From assembly GCF_028712645.1 (NCBI RefSeq), contig NZ_JAQTPQ010000004.1, positions 1 through 37,116 of the forward strand: 37,116 bases of DNA. Reading direction: 5' to 3'. This document shows positions 1 to 7,528 of this stretch, in pieces. Source of the DNA: Flavobacterium sp. GTDB taxonomy: Bacteria; Bacteroidota; Bacteroidia; Flavobacteriales; Flavobacteriaceae. Made by a program: the position numbers and the translations under genes. Position 1 is the first letter of the stretch. Each line of letters opens with the position of its first letter. The notes under the pieces are model-generated. The model saw only the letters and a program-made list of their open reading frames with translations, was not told where the DNA came from and searched no databases.

Positions 1-1
1 T

Positions 2-142
2 AATTGTTTAAAGGAAATTTACTTGTTTAGAAAACACAACCATATTAAGTTTGATGCTTCATCAGAAAAAGTAGCGCCTAAATTAGTTCCTTACGATTTA
101 GTGCTTTACAATTTCCATAAGAACGCCTTATTTATGGCATAA
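2..142 (+). CDS. 3' end of an unidentified gene (partial)
   Basis: An open frame enters from the left edge and ends at a TAA at 140-142, giving the last 46 residues of a protein (C-terminus reads ...NALFMA). It is absent from the ORF track because its start lies outside the window. The frame is immediately followed by a hairpin with A and T tracts on either side, which supports it being a real gene end. I do not recognise the family; the visible tail is mixed charged/hydrophobic with no clear motif. It converges with the acetyltransferase gene on the other strand. Confidence 0.6.
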   Translation, partial: NCLKEIYLFRKHNHIKFDASSEKVAPKLVPYDLVLYNFHKNALFMA

Positions 143-160
143 TTTATTTTGAAAAACATA

Positions 161-192
161 AAAAAAAGACTGTTCATTGAGCAGTCTTTTTT
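161..192. terminator. bidirectional hairpin terminator
   Basis: A GACTGTTC / GAGCAGTC stem (8 pairs, one G-T) with an ATT loop is preceded by a run of A and followed by a run of T. It therefore can act as an intrinsic terminator in both directions. It sits between the convergent partial gene and the GNAT gene. Confidence 0.8.
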
Positions 193-210
193 ATATTAAT
201 ACATCTTCTA

Positions 211-729
211 TCAAAAAGTTTTATGAAGCACTTTTTCAAATGCTTTTCTCGGACTTCCTCTGAAATATACTTCTCCACAGTAAGTGTAACCTGATTTTTC
301 AAAAATTTTCAACATTGCAATATTGTCGTAATTGGTGTCTGCTTTTACACTTAGAATATTGTTAGTAATCGCAAAATCTTCTATAAATTTGAATATCATT
401 TTAGCCAGACCTTTTCCTAAATATTTTTCAGAAATAGCTAATCGGTGAAACACAATAAAATCATCATTGGTTAACCACTTTCCCTCAATTTTTTTATATG
501 CAGGTTCGTTATTGACTACTACTGCGCAATAACCTACGATGGTTTTTCTATCAGTGAGAACATATCCTTCTCCTTTTTTAATGTCATTTTGCACAACTTC
601 AGGATTTGGATAACCATCTTGCCATTGATTACTACCGTCTGCTTTTCTTCGTACTATGGCTTGTTGTAAAATGTTCCATATTTGAGAGATTTCAGAAATT
701 TCAGCTTTTCTAAAGTGATAATTCATCAT
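211..729 (-). CDS. GNAT-family N-acetyltransferase
   Basis: A 172-aa protein with the layout of a single-domain GCN5-related N-acetyltransferase, which transfers an acetyl group from acetyl-CoA to an amine. The acetyl-CoA-binding motif A is visible around residues 93-116, including the pyrophosphate loop YLGKGLAK (103-110). Motif B follows at about 136-148 (NIAMLKIFEKSGY). Length is normal for the family and no signal peptide or membrane segment is seen, so it is cytoplasmic. The acceptor substrate cannot be told from the sequence. Two adjacent ATG codons are available at the start; the first is at 729. The gene stands alone, converging with the gene to its left and separated on its 5' side from a reductase relic. 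Confidence 0.85.
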   Translation of the reverse strand: MMNYHFRKAEISEISQIWNILQQAIVRRKADGSNQWQDGYPNPEVVQNDIKKGEGYVLTDRKTIVGYCAVVVNNEPAYKKIEGKWLTNDDFIVFHRLAISEKYLGKGLAKMIFKFIEDFAITNNILSVKADTNYDNIAMLKIFEKSGYTYCGEVYFRGSPRKAFEKVLHKTF

Positions 730-774
730 TGTAATTCGTTGTATTTTAGACTTTCGATTTTCATTCTGCCATTT

Positions 775-936
775 TTAAACATCGTCGAAATTTACAAAAA
801 TTTAGAAGAACGTTGTACAAGCTTGACAAGTAAGAATTAAACTTTCGGCAATTTCACTATCAGTCAAAATCGAGTTTTTTGTCTTTTTAGAGGCACCTGT
901 TTTTATTCGAGTTAAATAGCCACAGCAAACACCAAC
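775..936 (-). pseudogene. relic 1: C-terminal ferredoxin domain of a PaaE-like reductase
   Basis: Reading the minus strand gives about 54 codons that align with the last part of the intact reductase at 5227-6279. For example KNSILTDSEIAESLILTC corresponds to KNSILTDKEVADGLVLTC, and both end in FDDV followed by a stop. The relic has an in-frame TAA ten codons before its end and another stop just upstream of the homologous stretch. The third cluster cysteine (C304 in the intact protein) is replaced by tyrosine. No FAD or NAD domain remains. It is thus a decayed fragment, not a gene, and the ORF track does not show it. Confidence 0.85.
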
Positions 937-1000
937 TTAGTAAGAAAAATCTTAACTTTTTAATAACTAAAAAAATTAATTTTTTTGGTGGGAATAATAC

Positions 1001-1008
1001 TATTTTTG
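1001..1008 (+). promoter_or_regulatory. candidate -7 box (TATTTTTG)
   Basis: This matches the Bacteroidota -7 consensus TAnnTTTG and lies 119 bp upstream of the outer-membrane receptor start. A T-rich stretch with TTTG (984-987) lies upstream, but its spacing of 13 nt is shorter than the usual 18-20, so the -33 element is doubtful. A short AGTGC/GCACT dyad (1014-1018/1029-1033) follows the box. The rest of 937-1127 holds nothing else I can identify. Confidence 0.35.
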
Positions 1009-1127
1009 TTTTAAGTGCGTTAGATTTTGCACTCAAAGCTAACTTGAGGTGAAAGAGAATCGCTTTTTTGGATTAAGTTGCTTTTAGAAATCTTGAAATG
1101 CTAATACCATAAAAATAGAAACTATTT

Positions 1128-3914
1128 ATGTCAAAAACTACACTATTAATTACAATTTTATTTTTATTTTCTTTTTCCGTCTTTTCTCAAAAAGCAAACA
1201 TTTCAGGTGTTTTAACGGATGGTAACGAAAACACACCTGTTTATAATTCAGTTATTGCTTTACTAACTCCTAAAGATTCTATTTTATATAAGTTTACTCG
1301 ATCGGATAAAAAGGGAAACTTTGACATCAAAGATGTAAAAGCTGGAAATTATATTATGATGACATCACATAGGCAATATGCCGATTATTTAGAGGATATA
1401 ACCATTAATGAAACCGAAAAAAACCTAGGAACAATTGTTTTGATAAGCAAAATTAATGCGCTAAGAGAAGTAATTATAAAGACGGGTTCAATTAGAATTA
1501 AAGGAGACACAACCAGTTACAGAGCAAGTGATTTTGTTGTAAGTGCTAATGCTAATGTAGAAGAATTACTAAAAAAACTACCAGGAATACAAGTGGATAA
1601 AAATGGCACTATAAAAGCAATGGGTGAAACGGTACAAAAAGTATTGGTAGATGGAGAAGAATTTTTTGGAGATGATCCAGGTATGGCAGTGAAAAATTTG
1701 CGAGCCGATGCAGTAAAAGAGGTTCAAGTTTTTGATAAAAAAAGTGATCAAGCCGAGTTTACAGGGATAAATGATGGAGAAACTAAAAAGACAATTAACC
1801 TAAAATTAAAAGAAGATAGAAAGAAAGGGTATTTTTGTAAAATAGACGCGGCAAATGGACCATTAACAACTATCGATTCCAGATACAATAGCAATCTTAT
1901 GTTTAGTAGTTTTAAAGGAAAAAGAAAACTATCCGCTTTTTTATTAAATGGGAACACAGGACAAGATGGACTTGACTGGCAAGACAGTGATAAATATGGA
2001 GCACGAGATAATAATGTGAGTATGAGTATGGATGATGATGGAAATGTGAATTATGAATGGACTGGCGGCAATAATGACGAAGAACCTTATGTTGACACTC
2101 AAAATGGTTTTATCAAAAACACTAACGCAGGATTGCAGTACAGTAACAAGTGGAATGACAAACAAACATTGAATTTATCGCCAAAATATAATAATCAAAT
2201 TTACACAAACAATAATAGTAAGATTACCCAAACGCAAGTAGGAGAAACCCAATTAAACGAAAACAAATCCACGGCAAGCAATGTAAACAGAAGTAATTTT
2301 AAACTTAATGCTACTTATGACGTAAAGTTAGATTCTATAAACTCCTTAAAAATTACCGCTAAAACCAATTTTTATACTACCGATAGCGATGAATTTACAA
2401 ATGGAACTACAACAGGAGATGGTGGATTGTTAAAAAACAAACAACAAAAAACATTTATAACTAATTCTGACAAAACATCTTTGTCTGCAAGTGTTTTGTT
2501 TAAACATAAATTCGCCAAAGCACGTCGTACATTTTCTGTAAACAGTAGTTGGAACACTTTGAATACCAATTCAAATAATTTTTTAAAGTCTTCCAATGAA
2601 AGTTATGATGGAGGTATTTTTTCCTCTAAGGAAGATGTAGATCAAAATAAAATAGGAGAAAAAACAAATCAAAATATTGCCCTAAACGTTGCTTATACAG
2701 AGCCTATTGGCAAGAGATTTGCATTGCAAATTGCCCATCAAATTACATATAATAATGGCGAAAGTAATTATTTAACTTATGATTATTCAGATATTACAGG
2801 TAAGTATGATTTGGTTGTGAATTCTTTATCAAACCAGTTTAAACAGGCAATAACAACAAATAAGCCTAATATAAAATTGAGTTACAATTCCAAAAAAATA
2901 AATTATAGTTTTGGAAGTGGTTTTGGTTTTACTTCGTTTGATTTGCAAGATCAAACTTTAAACAAAGAATACAAGCGAAGCTATACCAATTTTTATCCAA
3001 ATGCGAATTTTTCCTATAAGTACAAAAGCAATAGTAATTTGCGTATCAATTATCAAGGTGCAACTACACAGCCGACTATCGATCAATTACAACCTTTAAG
3101 AAACAATCAAGATTTTTTCAATCAAATAGTAGGTAATCCAGATTTAAAGCAATCCTTTACCAATAGTGTAAGTATATTTAATAGTAGTTATAGTATTTTA
3201 ACCGAATCCCATTTTTACCAAAGTATTTTTCTTAGAGCCACGTCCAATTTAATTTCTTACAACAAAGATATAGATCCAGAAAGCGCTAAAACAATTACCA
3301 AACCCATAAACACAAACGGAAATTTCTCTGGAAATTTTTATTTTGGATATGGATTTAAGATAAAAAAAATTGATTTACAAGTAAGCCTTAATCCAACTGT
3401 TAGCTATAATAAATCAGTACTTAGTATTAACAATAAAATCAGCAATTCCAATACTTTAAATTCAGGATTTAGAGTTTATTTAAATAAATCAAAAGAAAAG
3501 AAATACGAAATTAGTTTAAGTAATAATTTTTCAAATAGCAGGAGCAGTACTTCTCAAAACAATGAAAAAAAATCATTTAACACCAATAATTTGGACTTGG
3601 ATATAGGGGTTTATTTCAATGAAAAATGGAAATTATCTACAGACTACAATTTATCTACAAGACAAAAAACAATCGATTTTCAGGACAATCTTACTAATCA
3701 ATTATGGAATGCAAGGCTACAACGCACTTTCAAAAACGATGAGTTTACAGCTTATATAATGGTTCGAGATATTTTGAATCAGAATATTGGCATAAAAAGA
3801 TCTGTATATGAAAATACAATTTCAGAAGAACAAAACGATAGACTCAAAAGATATGCTATGATAGGATTTACCTGGAATTTTAAAAACAAAGGCGAAAAAA
3901 CAAAAAATAAATAA
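1128..3914 (+). CDS. outer-membrane beta-barrel protein, TonB-receptor-like, with carboxypeptidase-regulatory-like N-domain
   Basis: A 928-aa outer-membrane protein. Residues 1-21 form a signal peptide ending in VFSQ. Residues about 24-110 resemble the carboxypeptidase-D regulatory-like beta-sandwich common at the front of Bacteroidota receptors. About 130-240 form a plug-like region (VEELLKKLPGIQVDKNG, then VLVDGEEFFGDDP). The remainder is an alternating, Asn/Ser/aromatic-rich beta-barrel of the type grouped as outer membrane protein beta-barrel family. The last residues are KNKGEKTKNK rather than the classical terminal Phe, as is frequent in this family. A GLPGLI-family gene follows 73 bp downstream (from its likely ATG), a pairing often seen in flavobacteria. 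The ligand is unknown. The pair lies between two reductase relics. Confidence 0.85.
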   Translation: MSKTTLLITILFLFSFSVFSQKANISGVLTDGNENTPVYNSVIALLTPKDSILYKFTRSDKKGNFDIKDVKAGNYIMMTSHRQYADYLEDITINETEKNLGTIVLISKINALREVIIKTGSIRIKGDTTSYRASDFVVSANANVEELLKKLPGIQVDKNGTIKAMGETVQKVLVDGEEFFGDDPGMAVKNLRADAVKEVQVFDKKSDQAEFTGINDGETKKTINLKLKEDRKKGYFCKIDAANGPLTTIDSRYNSNLMFSSFKGKRKLSAFLLNGNTGQDGLDWQDSDKYGARDNNVSMSMDDDGNVNYEWTGGNNDEEPYVDTQNGFIKNTNAGLQYSNKWNDKQTLNLSPKYNNQIYTNNNSKITQTQVGETQLNENKSTASNVNRSNFKLNATYDVKLDSINSLKITAKTNFYTTDSDEFTNGTTTGDGGLLKNKQQKTFITNSDKTSLSASVLFKHKFAKARRTFSVNSSWNTLNTNSNNFLKSSNESYDGGIFSSKEDVDQNKIGEKTNQNIALNVAYTEPIGKRFALQIAHQITYNNGESNYLTYDYSDITGKYDLVVNSLSNQFKQAITTNKPNIKLSYNSKKINYSFGSGFGFTSFDLQDQTLNKEYKRSYTNFYPNANFSYKYKSNSNLRINYQGATTQPTIDQLQPLRNNQDFFNQIVGNPDLKQSFTNSVSIFNSSYSILTESHFYQSIFLRATSNLISYNKDIDPESAKTITKPINTNGNFSGNFYFGYGFKIKKIDLQVSLNPTVSYNKSVLSINNKISNSNTLNSGFRVYLNKSKEKKYEISLSNNFSNSRSSTSQNNEKKSFNTNNLDLDIGVYFNEKWKLSTDYNLSTRQKTIDFQDNLTNQLWNARLQRTFKNDEFTAYIMVRDILNQNIGIKRSVYENTISEEQNDRLKRYAMIGFTWNFKNKGEKTKNK

Positions 3915-3987
3915 CACGTTTATTGGGTTGTAACTATTGCAAATTTCAATGGCAATTTCTCAACCCTCAAAACATTACCCACAACCT

Positions 3988-4749
3988 ATGAAATCAACCC
4001 TTTTTTTTATAGCAGCACTAATTTTTACAACTACATCAATAGCGCAGCAATTTATAGATAAAGCTGTAATTGAATATGAGGTAAATACCAATCTCAAAAA
4101 AACGATGAGCAATGATAGTTGGGACGAGATGATGAAAGACAACATCTCAGACCTAAAAACATCTTATTACACCTATACTTTTGCAGACAACAAAAGCATC
4201 TATAAATTTGATAGATGGAGTCCAAAAACAAGAGTTTCTAAACGCGAAAAAGATGCAGATGAAGAAAATATCTGGTATTTTGATTTTGGAGCCAAAAAAA
4301 TGATAATGCAAAAACAAATAGTAGGAACTAATTTTGTGATAGCAGATAGTATACAAAATATTCAATGGAAAATCACCAATGAAAACAGAGAAATAGCAGG
4401 TTATAACTGCCGAAAAGCCGTGGGCAAAATAATGAATGACGTGTATGTATTTGCTTTTTACACAGACGATATTACCATTTCCGGCGGTCCATGCTCTATA
4501 AATGGATTACCAGGTTTGATTTTGGGACTTTCAATACCAAGATTATACACCTCATTTATAGCAACAAAAATAGATTTAAATAACAATAATTCATCTGATA
4601 TAAAACCAATTACAGCCAAAAAAACCTATAACTTAATAGGTCTAAAGACCGAGATGGAAGAAAAAACGAAGGATTGGTTCAGTTATGGCGAGGATAAAGA
4701 AGAAAACAAAAGACAAAAAAATCTTTTTTTGTGGAATGCTTTTTTATAA
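3988..4749 (+). CDS. GLPGLI family secreted protein
   Basis: A 253-aa protein starting at the ATG at 3988. The ORF-track start at 3937 is a TTG and adds 17 residues before an otherwise perfect signal peptide (MKSTLFFIAALIFTTTSIAQ), so I reject it. The family-defining motif is seen in GPCSINGLPGLILGLSI, roughly two thirds into the protein. GLPGLI proteins are periplasmic or surface-exposed proteins of unknown function in Bacteroidota. They commonly sit next to TonB-receptor-like barrels, as here. The gene is probably cotranscribed with the barrel gene, and its 3' end overlaps a hairpin terminator. Charged, Asn/Lys-rich C-terminal segment; no membrane anchor seen. Confidence 0.88.
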   Translation: MKSTLFFIAALIFTTTSIAQQFIDKAVIEYEVNTNLKKTMSNDSWDEMMKDNISDLKTSYYTYTFADNKSIYKFDRWSPKTRVSKREKDADEENIWYFDFGAKKMIMQKQIVGTNFVIADSIQNIQWKITNENREIAGYNCRKAVGKIMNDVYVFAFYTDDITISGGPCSINGLPGLILGLSIPRLYTSFIATKIDLNNNNSSDIKPITAKKTYNLIGLKTEMEEKTKDWFSYGEDKEENKRQKNLFLWNAFL

Positions 4750-4773
4750 AATTTTTATCATTCCACCTTTTTT
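4731..4773 (+). terminator. terminator overlapping the end of the GLPGLI gene
   Basis: GTGGAATG (4731-4738) pairs with CATTCCAC (4759-4766) and a T run follows (4768-4773). The loop of 20 nt is long and contains the stop codon. The T run passes directly into reductase relic 2, so the terminator may mark the junction of the outer-membrane pair with older sequence. Confidence 0.55.
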
Positions 4774-4846
4774 AAACATCGTCGTAATCCACAAAAATTG
4801 CTGCGGATGTAGGACGTGCTTGACAACTAAGAATTAAACCTTCGGC
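4772..4846 (-). pseudogene. relic 2: last ~25 codons of a PaaE-like reductase
   Basis: The minus strand reads EGLILSCQARPTSAAIFV and then DYDDV-stop. This aligns with the C-terminus of the intact reductase (DGLVLTCQAHPTSAEIVV, DFDDV). Homology stops upstream of that, at about 4846. At the DNA level it is closer to relic 1 than to the intact gene: a 32-nt stretch (gcttgacaa..taagaattaaac.ttcggc) differs at only two positions between the relics. It retains the fourth cluster cysteine only and cannot encode a functional protein. Confidence 0.8.
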
Positions 4847-4862
4847 GTTCCTGACAATGACG

Positions 4863-5171
4863 CTATAAATAAATCTTTTCGTCTTGGCAACGCTTTAAAA
4901 TATAGCTTTTCAGGTTCGAAATGGTTGCAGGATAATGGGGCGCTTCAAAACCAAAACGCTCGTGTTCCATTTGTTCTTTCTCGATGGCATTGCAGCCTTT
5001 AATCACTTCTTTGAGCATATCGAGCATCGCCAATTCTTTATTGTTGGTTTTCTGAAATTTAAACTCCACGATTTCATCCTGCAATTGCTCGCAATAGTCC
5101 AAAAGTTGCGCCACTTCGAGTTCATCGAGTAGGGAAGGATTGGTTTTGAATATTTCTCGGGTGGATTTCAT
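4863..5171 (-). CDS. hypothetical protein, 102 aa
   Basis: A small, acidic, probably all-helical cytoplasmic protein (ELEVAQLLDYCEQLQDEIVEF is a heptad-like helix). I choose the ATG at 5171 (MKSTREIF). The ORF-track start at 5189 is a TTG and lies in a short aattccaa-type repeat. It follows the ferredoxin reductase on the same strand after a 55-bp gap, so the two are likely cotranscribed. I do not recognise the family. A conserved-looking segment HERFGFEAPHYPATISNLKSYI near the C-terminus could help a search. Function unknown; a role accessory to the reductase is only an inference from order. Confidence 0.7.
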   Translation of the reverse strand: MKSTREIFKTNPSLLDELEVAQLLDYCEQLQDEIVEFKFQKTNNKELAMLDMLKEVIKGCNAIEKEQMEHERFGFEAPHYPATISNLKSYILKRCQDEKIYL

Positions 5172-5226
5172 ATAAAATGGCGATTTCAATAATTGGAATT
5201 TGGAATTTCAACATTGGAATTTTACC
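5172..5226. repeat. short aattccaa-type tandem spacer
   Basis: The gap between the reductase and the 102-aa gene holds several copies of ttggaatt(t) in a row (aattggaatttggaattt, then cattggaatttt). It is a low-complexity repeat; similar stretches are frequent between flavobacterial genes. No gene is seen in it. Confidence 0.45.
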
Positions 5227-6279
5227 TTAAACATCATCAAAATCCACCACAATTTCTGCGGAGGTAGGATGTGCTTGGCAAGTTAAAACCAAACCATCGG
5301 CGACTTCTTTATCGGTTAGAATGGAGTTTTTTTTCATTTCGGCCGTTCCTGATTTTACTCGGGCGAGACAGCTGCTGCAAATTCCACCTTGGCAAGAATA
5401 GGGAGCATCGATGCCTTGTTTTAGGGCTGCTTCGAGGATGGTTTGTTTTTGCGACATTTCGAAAGTCGTTTCCTCATCGTCAACGAGAATGGAGATTTTC
5501 GTGTGACCTTCCAATGATTTTTCGATTTTATTTTCGGCAGTTGAAGTTGAAAATAATTCGAACTTGATATTTTTTTCAGCAATGTTATGTTCTTTTAAAA
5601 CAGTCGAAACGGTGTTAATCATTTCTTCGGGACCACACAAATAGAACTTGTCGAATTCCAATTCCTTGTGTTTGTTATTCAAGACAAAATTTACCACAGA
5701 TTTATCTATTCTTCCAAATAATTCGCCATTAACATTCGCTTGACTGAAAACATAATGCACAAATAATCGTCCTGTATATTTGAATTGTAAATCGTGTAAT
5801 TCTTGATGAAATATAGTTTCGTCAGCTGATTTATTTCCGTAAACCAAAACAAAAGAACTTCGAGGTTCGCTTTTCAAAACCGATTTTAGAATGGAAATTA
5901 CAGGAGTGATTCCGCTTCCAGCCACAAAAGCGGCGTAGTTTTTTTGTCGGTCAACTTGAGGTTCAAATGTGAATTTCCCTTCAGGTTTTCCTACCTCAAT
6001 TAAATCACCAACTTTTAGTTTTGTATTGGCAAATTGGGAGAAATTCCCGTTTTTAACTGCTTTTACAGCAATTCGCAATTCGCCACTATCGGGTGAAGAA
6101 CAAATAGAATAAGCTCGGCGAATTTCCTGTCCGTCAAGGGTCAATCTTAAATTAACATATTGACCTGCAATGAAGTTATAATTGGATTTTAATTCCTCGG
6201 GAATATTAAAAAGGATGGAAACTGCGGATGAAGTTTCGCGTTTTATCTCTTTTATAACAAGTTTCTTGAATGATGGCAT
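5227..6279 (-). CDS. FAD/NAD(P)-dependent 2Fe-2S ferredoxin reductase, PaaE-like
   Basis: A 350-aa three-domain electron-transfer protein. Residues 1-105 are an FAD-binding barrel with the flavin motif RAYS (55-58). Residues about 113-235 form the NAD(P)-binding domain, with GSGITP at 121-126 and YLCGPEEM at 213-220. Residues about 262-350 are a plant-type 2Fe-2S ferredoxin with Cys296, Cys301, Cys304 and Cys334 (C-x4-C-x2-C-x29-C). All cofactor residues are present. The order matches the reductase component PaaE of phenylacetyl-CoA epoxidase, but no paaABCD genes are in the window. I therefore call it only a PaaE-like ferredoxin reductase that passes electrons from NAD(P)H to an unidentified partner. 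It is divergent from padR, and two decayed relatives lie downstream. Confidence 0.9.
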   Translation of the reverse strand: MPSFKKLVIKEIKRETSSAVSILFNIPEELKSNYNFIAGQYVNLRLTLDGQEIRRAYSICSSPDSGELRIAVKAVKNGNFSQFANTKLKVGDLIEVGKPEGKFTFEPQVDRQKNYAAFVAGSGITPVISILKSVLKSEPRSSFVLVYGNKSADETIFHQELHDLQFKYTGRLFVHYVFSQANVNGELFGRIDKSVVNFVLNNKHKELEFDKFYLCGPEEMINTVSTVLKEHNIAEKNIKFELFSTSTAENKIEKSLEGHTKISILVDDEETTFEMSQKQTILEAALKQGIDAPYSCQGGICSSCLARVKSGTAEMKKNSILTDKEVADGLVLTCQAHPTSAEIVVDFDDV

Positions 6280-6359
6280 TTTAATAGTTTTTTACAAAGA
6301 TAGTAAACGCTTCAGGTTTCTAAAAATCAAAATTATTGAAAATTTTATACCTAAATTAA

Positions 6360-6387
6360 TTATGTATAAGTTTCTTATGTATATTTG
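6360..6387 (+). promoter_or_regulatory. candidate padR promoter with direct-repeat operator
   Basis: Two exact 9-bp direct repeats TTATGTATA lie at 6360-6368 and 6375-6383. The second overlaps a TATATTTG box (6380-6387) matching the TAnnTTTG -7 consensus, 22 bp before the likely padR ATG. PadR proteins usually repress their own operons through ATGT-containing sites, so autoregulation here is a reasonable inference. I see no convincing -33 element. Confidence 0.45.
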
Positions 6388-6409
6388 TGATTCAAAATTG
6401 AAAATGAAG

Positions 6410-6745
6410 ATGAAAAACTCACAATTATACAAAGGAAGTCTCAACACCATTATTATGAAATTGCTGGAAGAAAACGGCAAGATGTACGGTTACGAAATTA
6501 CCCAAAAAGTAAAAGCCATTACACAAGGCGAACTTAATATTACCGAAGGAGCCTTGTATCCTGCTTTGCATAAATTGGAAGCCGAAGGCTTGCTGGATGT
6601 TGAGATTGAAAAAGTGGATAATCGTTTGCGAAAATACTATAAACTCACCGAAACTGGAACAAAAGAAACGGTGAACCGTTTGAGCGAATTGGAAGATTTT
6701 ATTAGGAATATGCAGAGTTTAGTGAACCCAAAATTTGAATTTTAA
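6410..6745 (+). CDS. PadR family transcriptional regulator
   Basis: A 111-aa winged-helix regulator from the ATG at 6410; an ATG two codons upstream at 6404 is also possible. The ORF-track start at 6182 adds about 76 residues antisense to the reductase and is rejected, since PadR proteins begin just before the LYKGSL helix. Signature features are MYGYEI (25-30), EGALYPALHKLEAEGLL (46-62, recognition helix region) and RKYYKLTETG (74-83, wing), then a short dimerisation helix. The length fits the minimal PadR-s2 type. It heads a co-directional set of four genes: two related membrane proteins, a DUF5687 permease and an ABC ATPase. It is the likely local repressor of that set, with an inducer that cannot be predicted. 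Confidence 0.9.
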   Translation: MKNSQLYKGSLNTIIMKLLEENGKMYGYEITQKVKAITQGELNITEGALYPALHKLEAEGLLDVEIEKVDNRLRKYYKLTETGTKETVNRLSELEDFIRNMQSLVNPKFEF

Positions 6746-6748
6746 TGC

Positions 6749-6781
6749 AAACCTAACAGGTTTTTAAAACCTGTTAGGTTT
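6749..6781. repeat. 33-nt palindrome upstream of the first paralogue
   Basis: Arms aaacctaacaggtttt / aaaacctgttaggttt are perfect 16-bp inverted repeats around one central base. It lies 13 bp upstream of the ATG at 6794. A second palindrome with the same framework lies before the next gene at 7484-7516; the two differ by two base pairs changed on both arms. Confidence 0.9.
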
Positions 6782-6793
6782 AAAACAATAAAT

Positions 6794-7465
6794 ATGAAAC
6801 TATCCACCCAACAAATCGCTACAATAGACGAGACCTTAGTGTTGAACGGACTCATTTATGACGACATCAAACTAGAAGTTACGGATCATATTGCATCTGA
6901 AATTGAAACGAAAATGAAGGAAAACAAACTTTCGTTTGAAGATGCTTTGTATAAAGTTTTGCTGAATTGGAAAGAGCAAATGAAACCGAGTTACTCTTTT
7001 TGGTTAGGGAGTAAAAATGTGGCTCCTAGGATTGTGATTGATAAATTGATTTTAAATTCAAAACAACAACAATTAAAAGGAGTATTAATTGCATTTTTCA
7101 TTGCTGTTTTATTGACCATTTTTTCGAGAAATATAGATAATGAAATAGTATTTACAAATATGAGAATGGTATTAAAAACCATTTTTTCATTAGAACTTTT
7201 GTTGTTATTAGTGGGCAAATATCTGATTTGGAAATCAATAACAACAACATCTTTTGGATTTTTTTATAAAAAATTAGGATTTTCAATTATGTTATTCCTT
7301 TTTTATTTGGCAATAGGGATAATGCCAATGAGATTTGTTAATCCTGATTTAGTTTTAAATTTAGTTTTTAATTTTTTCCCAAGTTTATATTTAGTTCTTC
7401 CAATATATTATTTACAACTCGCTTACAAACATTTTCAATTCGAGAAAAAATTTAAATTATATTAA
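6794..7465 (+). CDS. membrane protein with N-terminal HAAS-like helical domain (paralogue 1)
   Basis: A 223-aa protein. Residues 1-75 look like a small helical bundle with the segment LEVTDHIASEIE. About four membrane helices follow (around LKGVLIAFFIAVLLTIF, TIFSLELLLLLVGKYLIW, LGFSIMLFLFYLAIGI and a last one near FPSLYLVLPIYYL). The N-terminal part is clearly paralogous to the next gene (MKLSTQQI... against MKLTTEQI..., and DHIA..IE against DHLA..IE). Helical domains of this kind next to PadR regulators recall the HAAS/DUF1700 class of Firmicutes, which is an analogy I draw and not a demonstrated relationship. It is probably a membrane-embedded sensor or accessory to the downstream ABC pair. 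Confidence 0.75.
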   Translation: MKLSTQQIATIDETLVLNGLIYDDIKLEVTDHIASEIETKMKENKLSFEDALYKVLLNWKEQMKPSYSFWLGSKNVAPRIVIDKLILNSKQQQLKGVLIAFFIAVLLTIFSRNIDNEIVFTNMRMVLKTIFSLELLLLLVGKYLIWKSITTTSFGFFYKKLGFSIMLFLFYLAIGIMPMRFVNPDLVLNLVFNFFPSLYLVLPIYYLQLAYKHFQFEKKFKLY

Positions 7466-7483
7466 AAACGAATCGTATCTCAC

Positions 7484-7516
7484 AAACCCGACAGGTTTTA
7501 AAAACCTGTCGGGTTT
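7484..7516. repeat. 33-nt palindrome upstream of the second paralogue
   Basis: Arms aaacccgacaggtttt / aaaacctgtcgggttt, perfect 16-bp inverted repeats around one base, 12 bp upstream of the ATG at 7529. It is the partner of the palindrome at 6749-6781, with TA replaced by CG in one arm and matching changes in the other. Confidence 0.9.
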
Positions 7517-7528
7517 AAAACAACAACA

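Noticed and set aside
3937-3987. Upstream TTG start for the GLPGLI gene
   Set aside because: It would place 17 polar residues ahead of a complete signal peptide.
5172-5189. TTG start for the 102-aa gene
   Set aside because: It lies next to or inside a low-complexity spacer; the ATG at 5171 gives a cleaner start.
6182-6403. Extended N-terminus of the PadR ORF
   Set aside because: The extra ~75 residues are antisense to the divergent reductase and cover the intergenic promoter; PadR family members start near LYKGSL.
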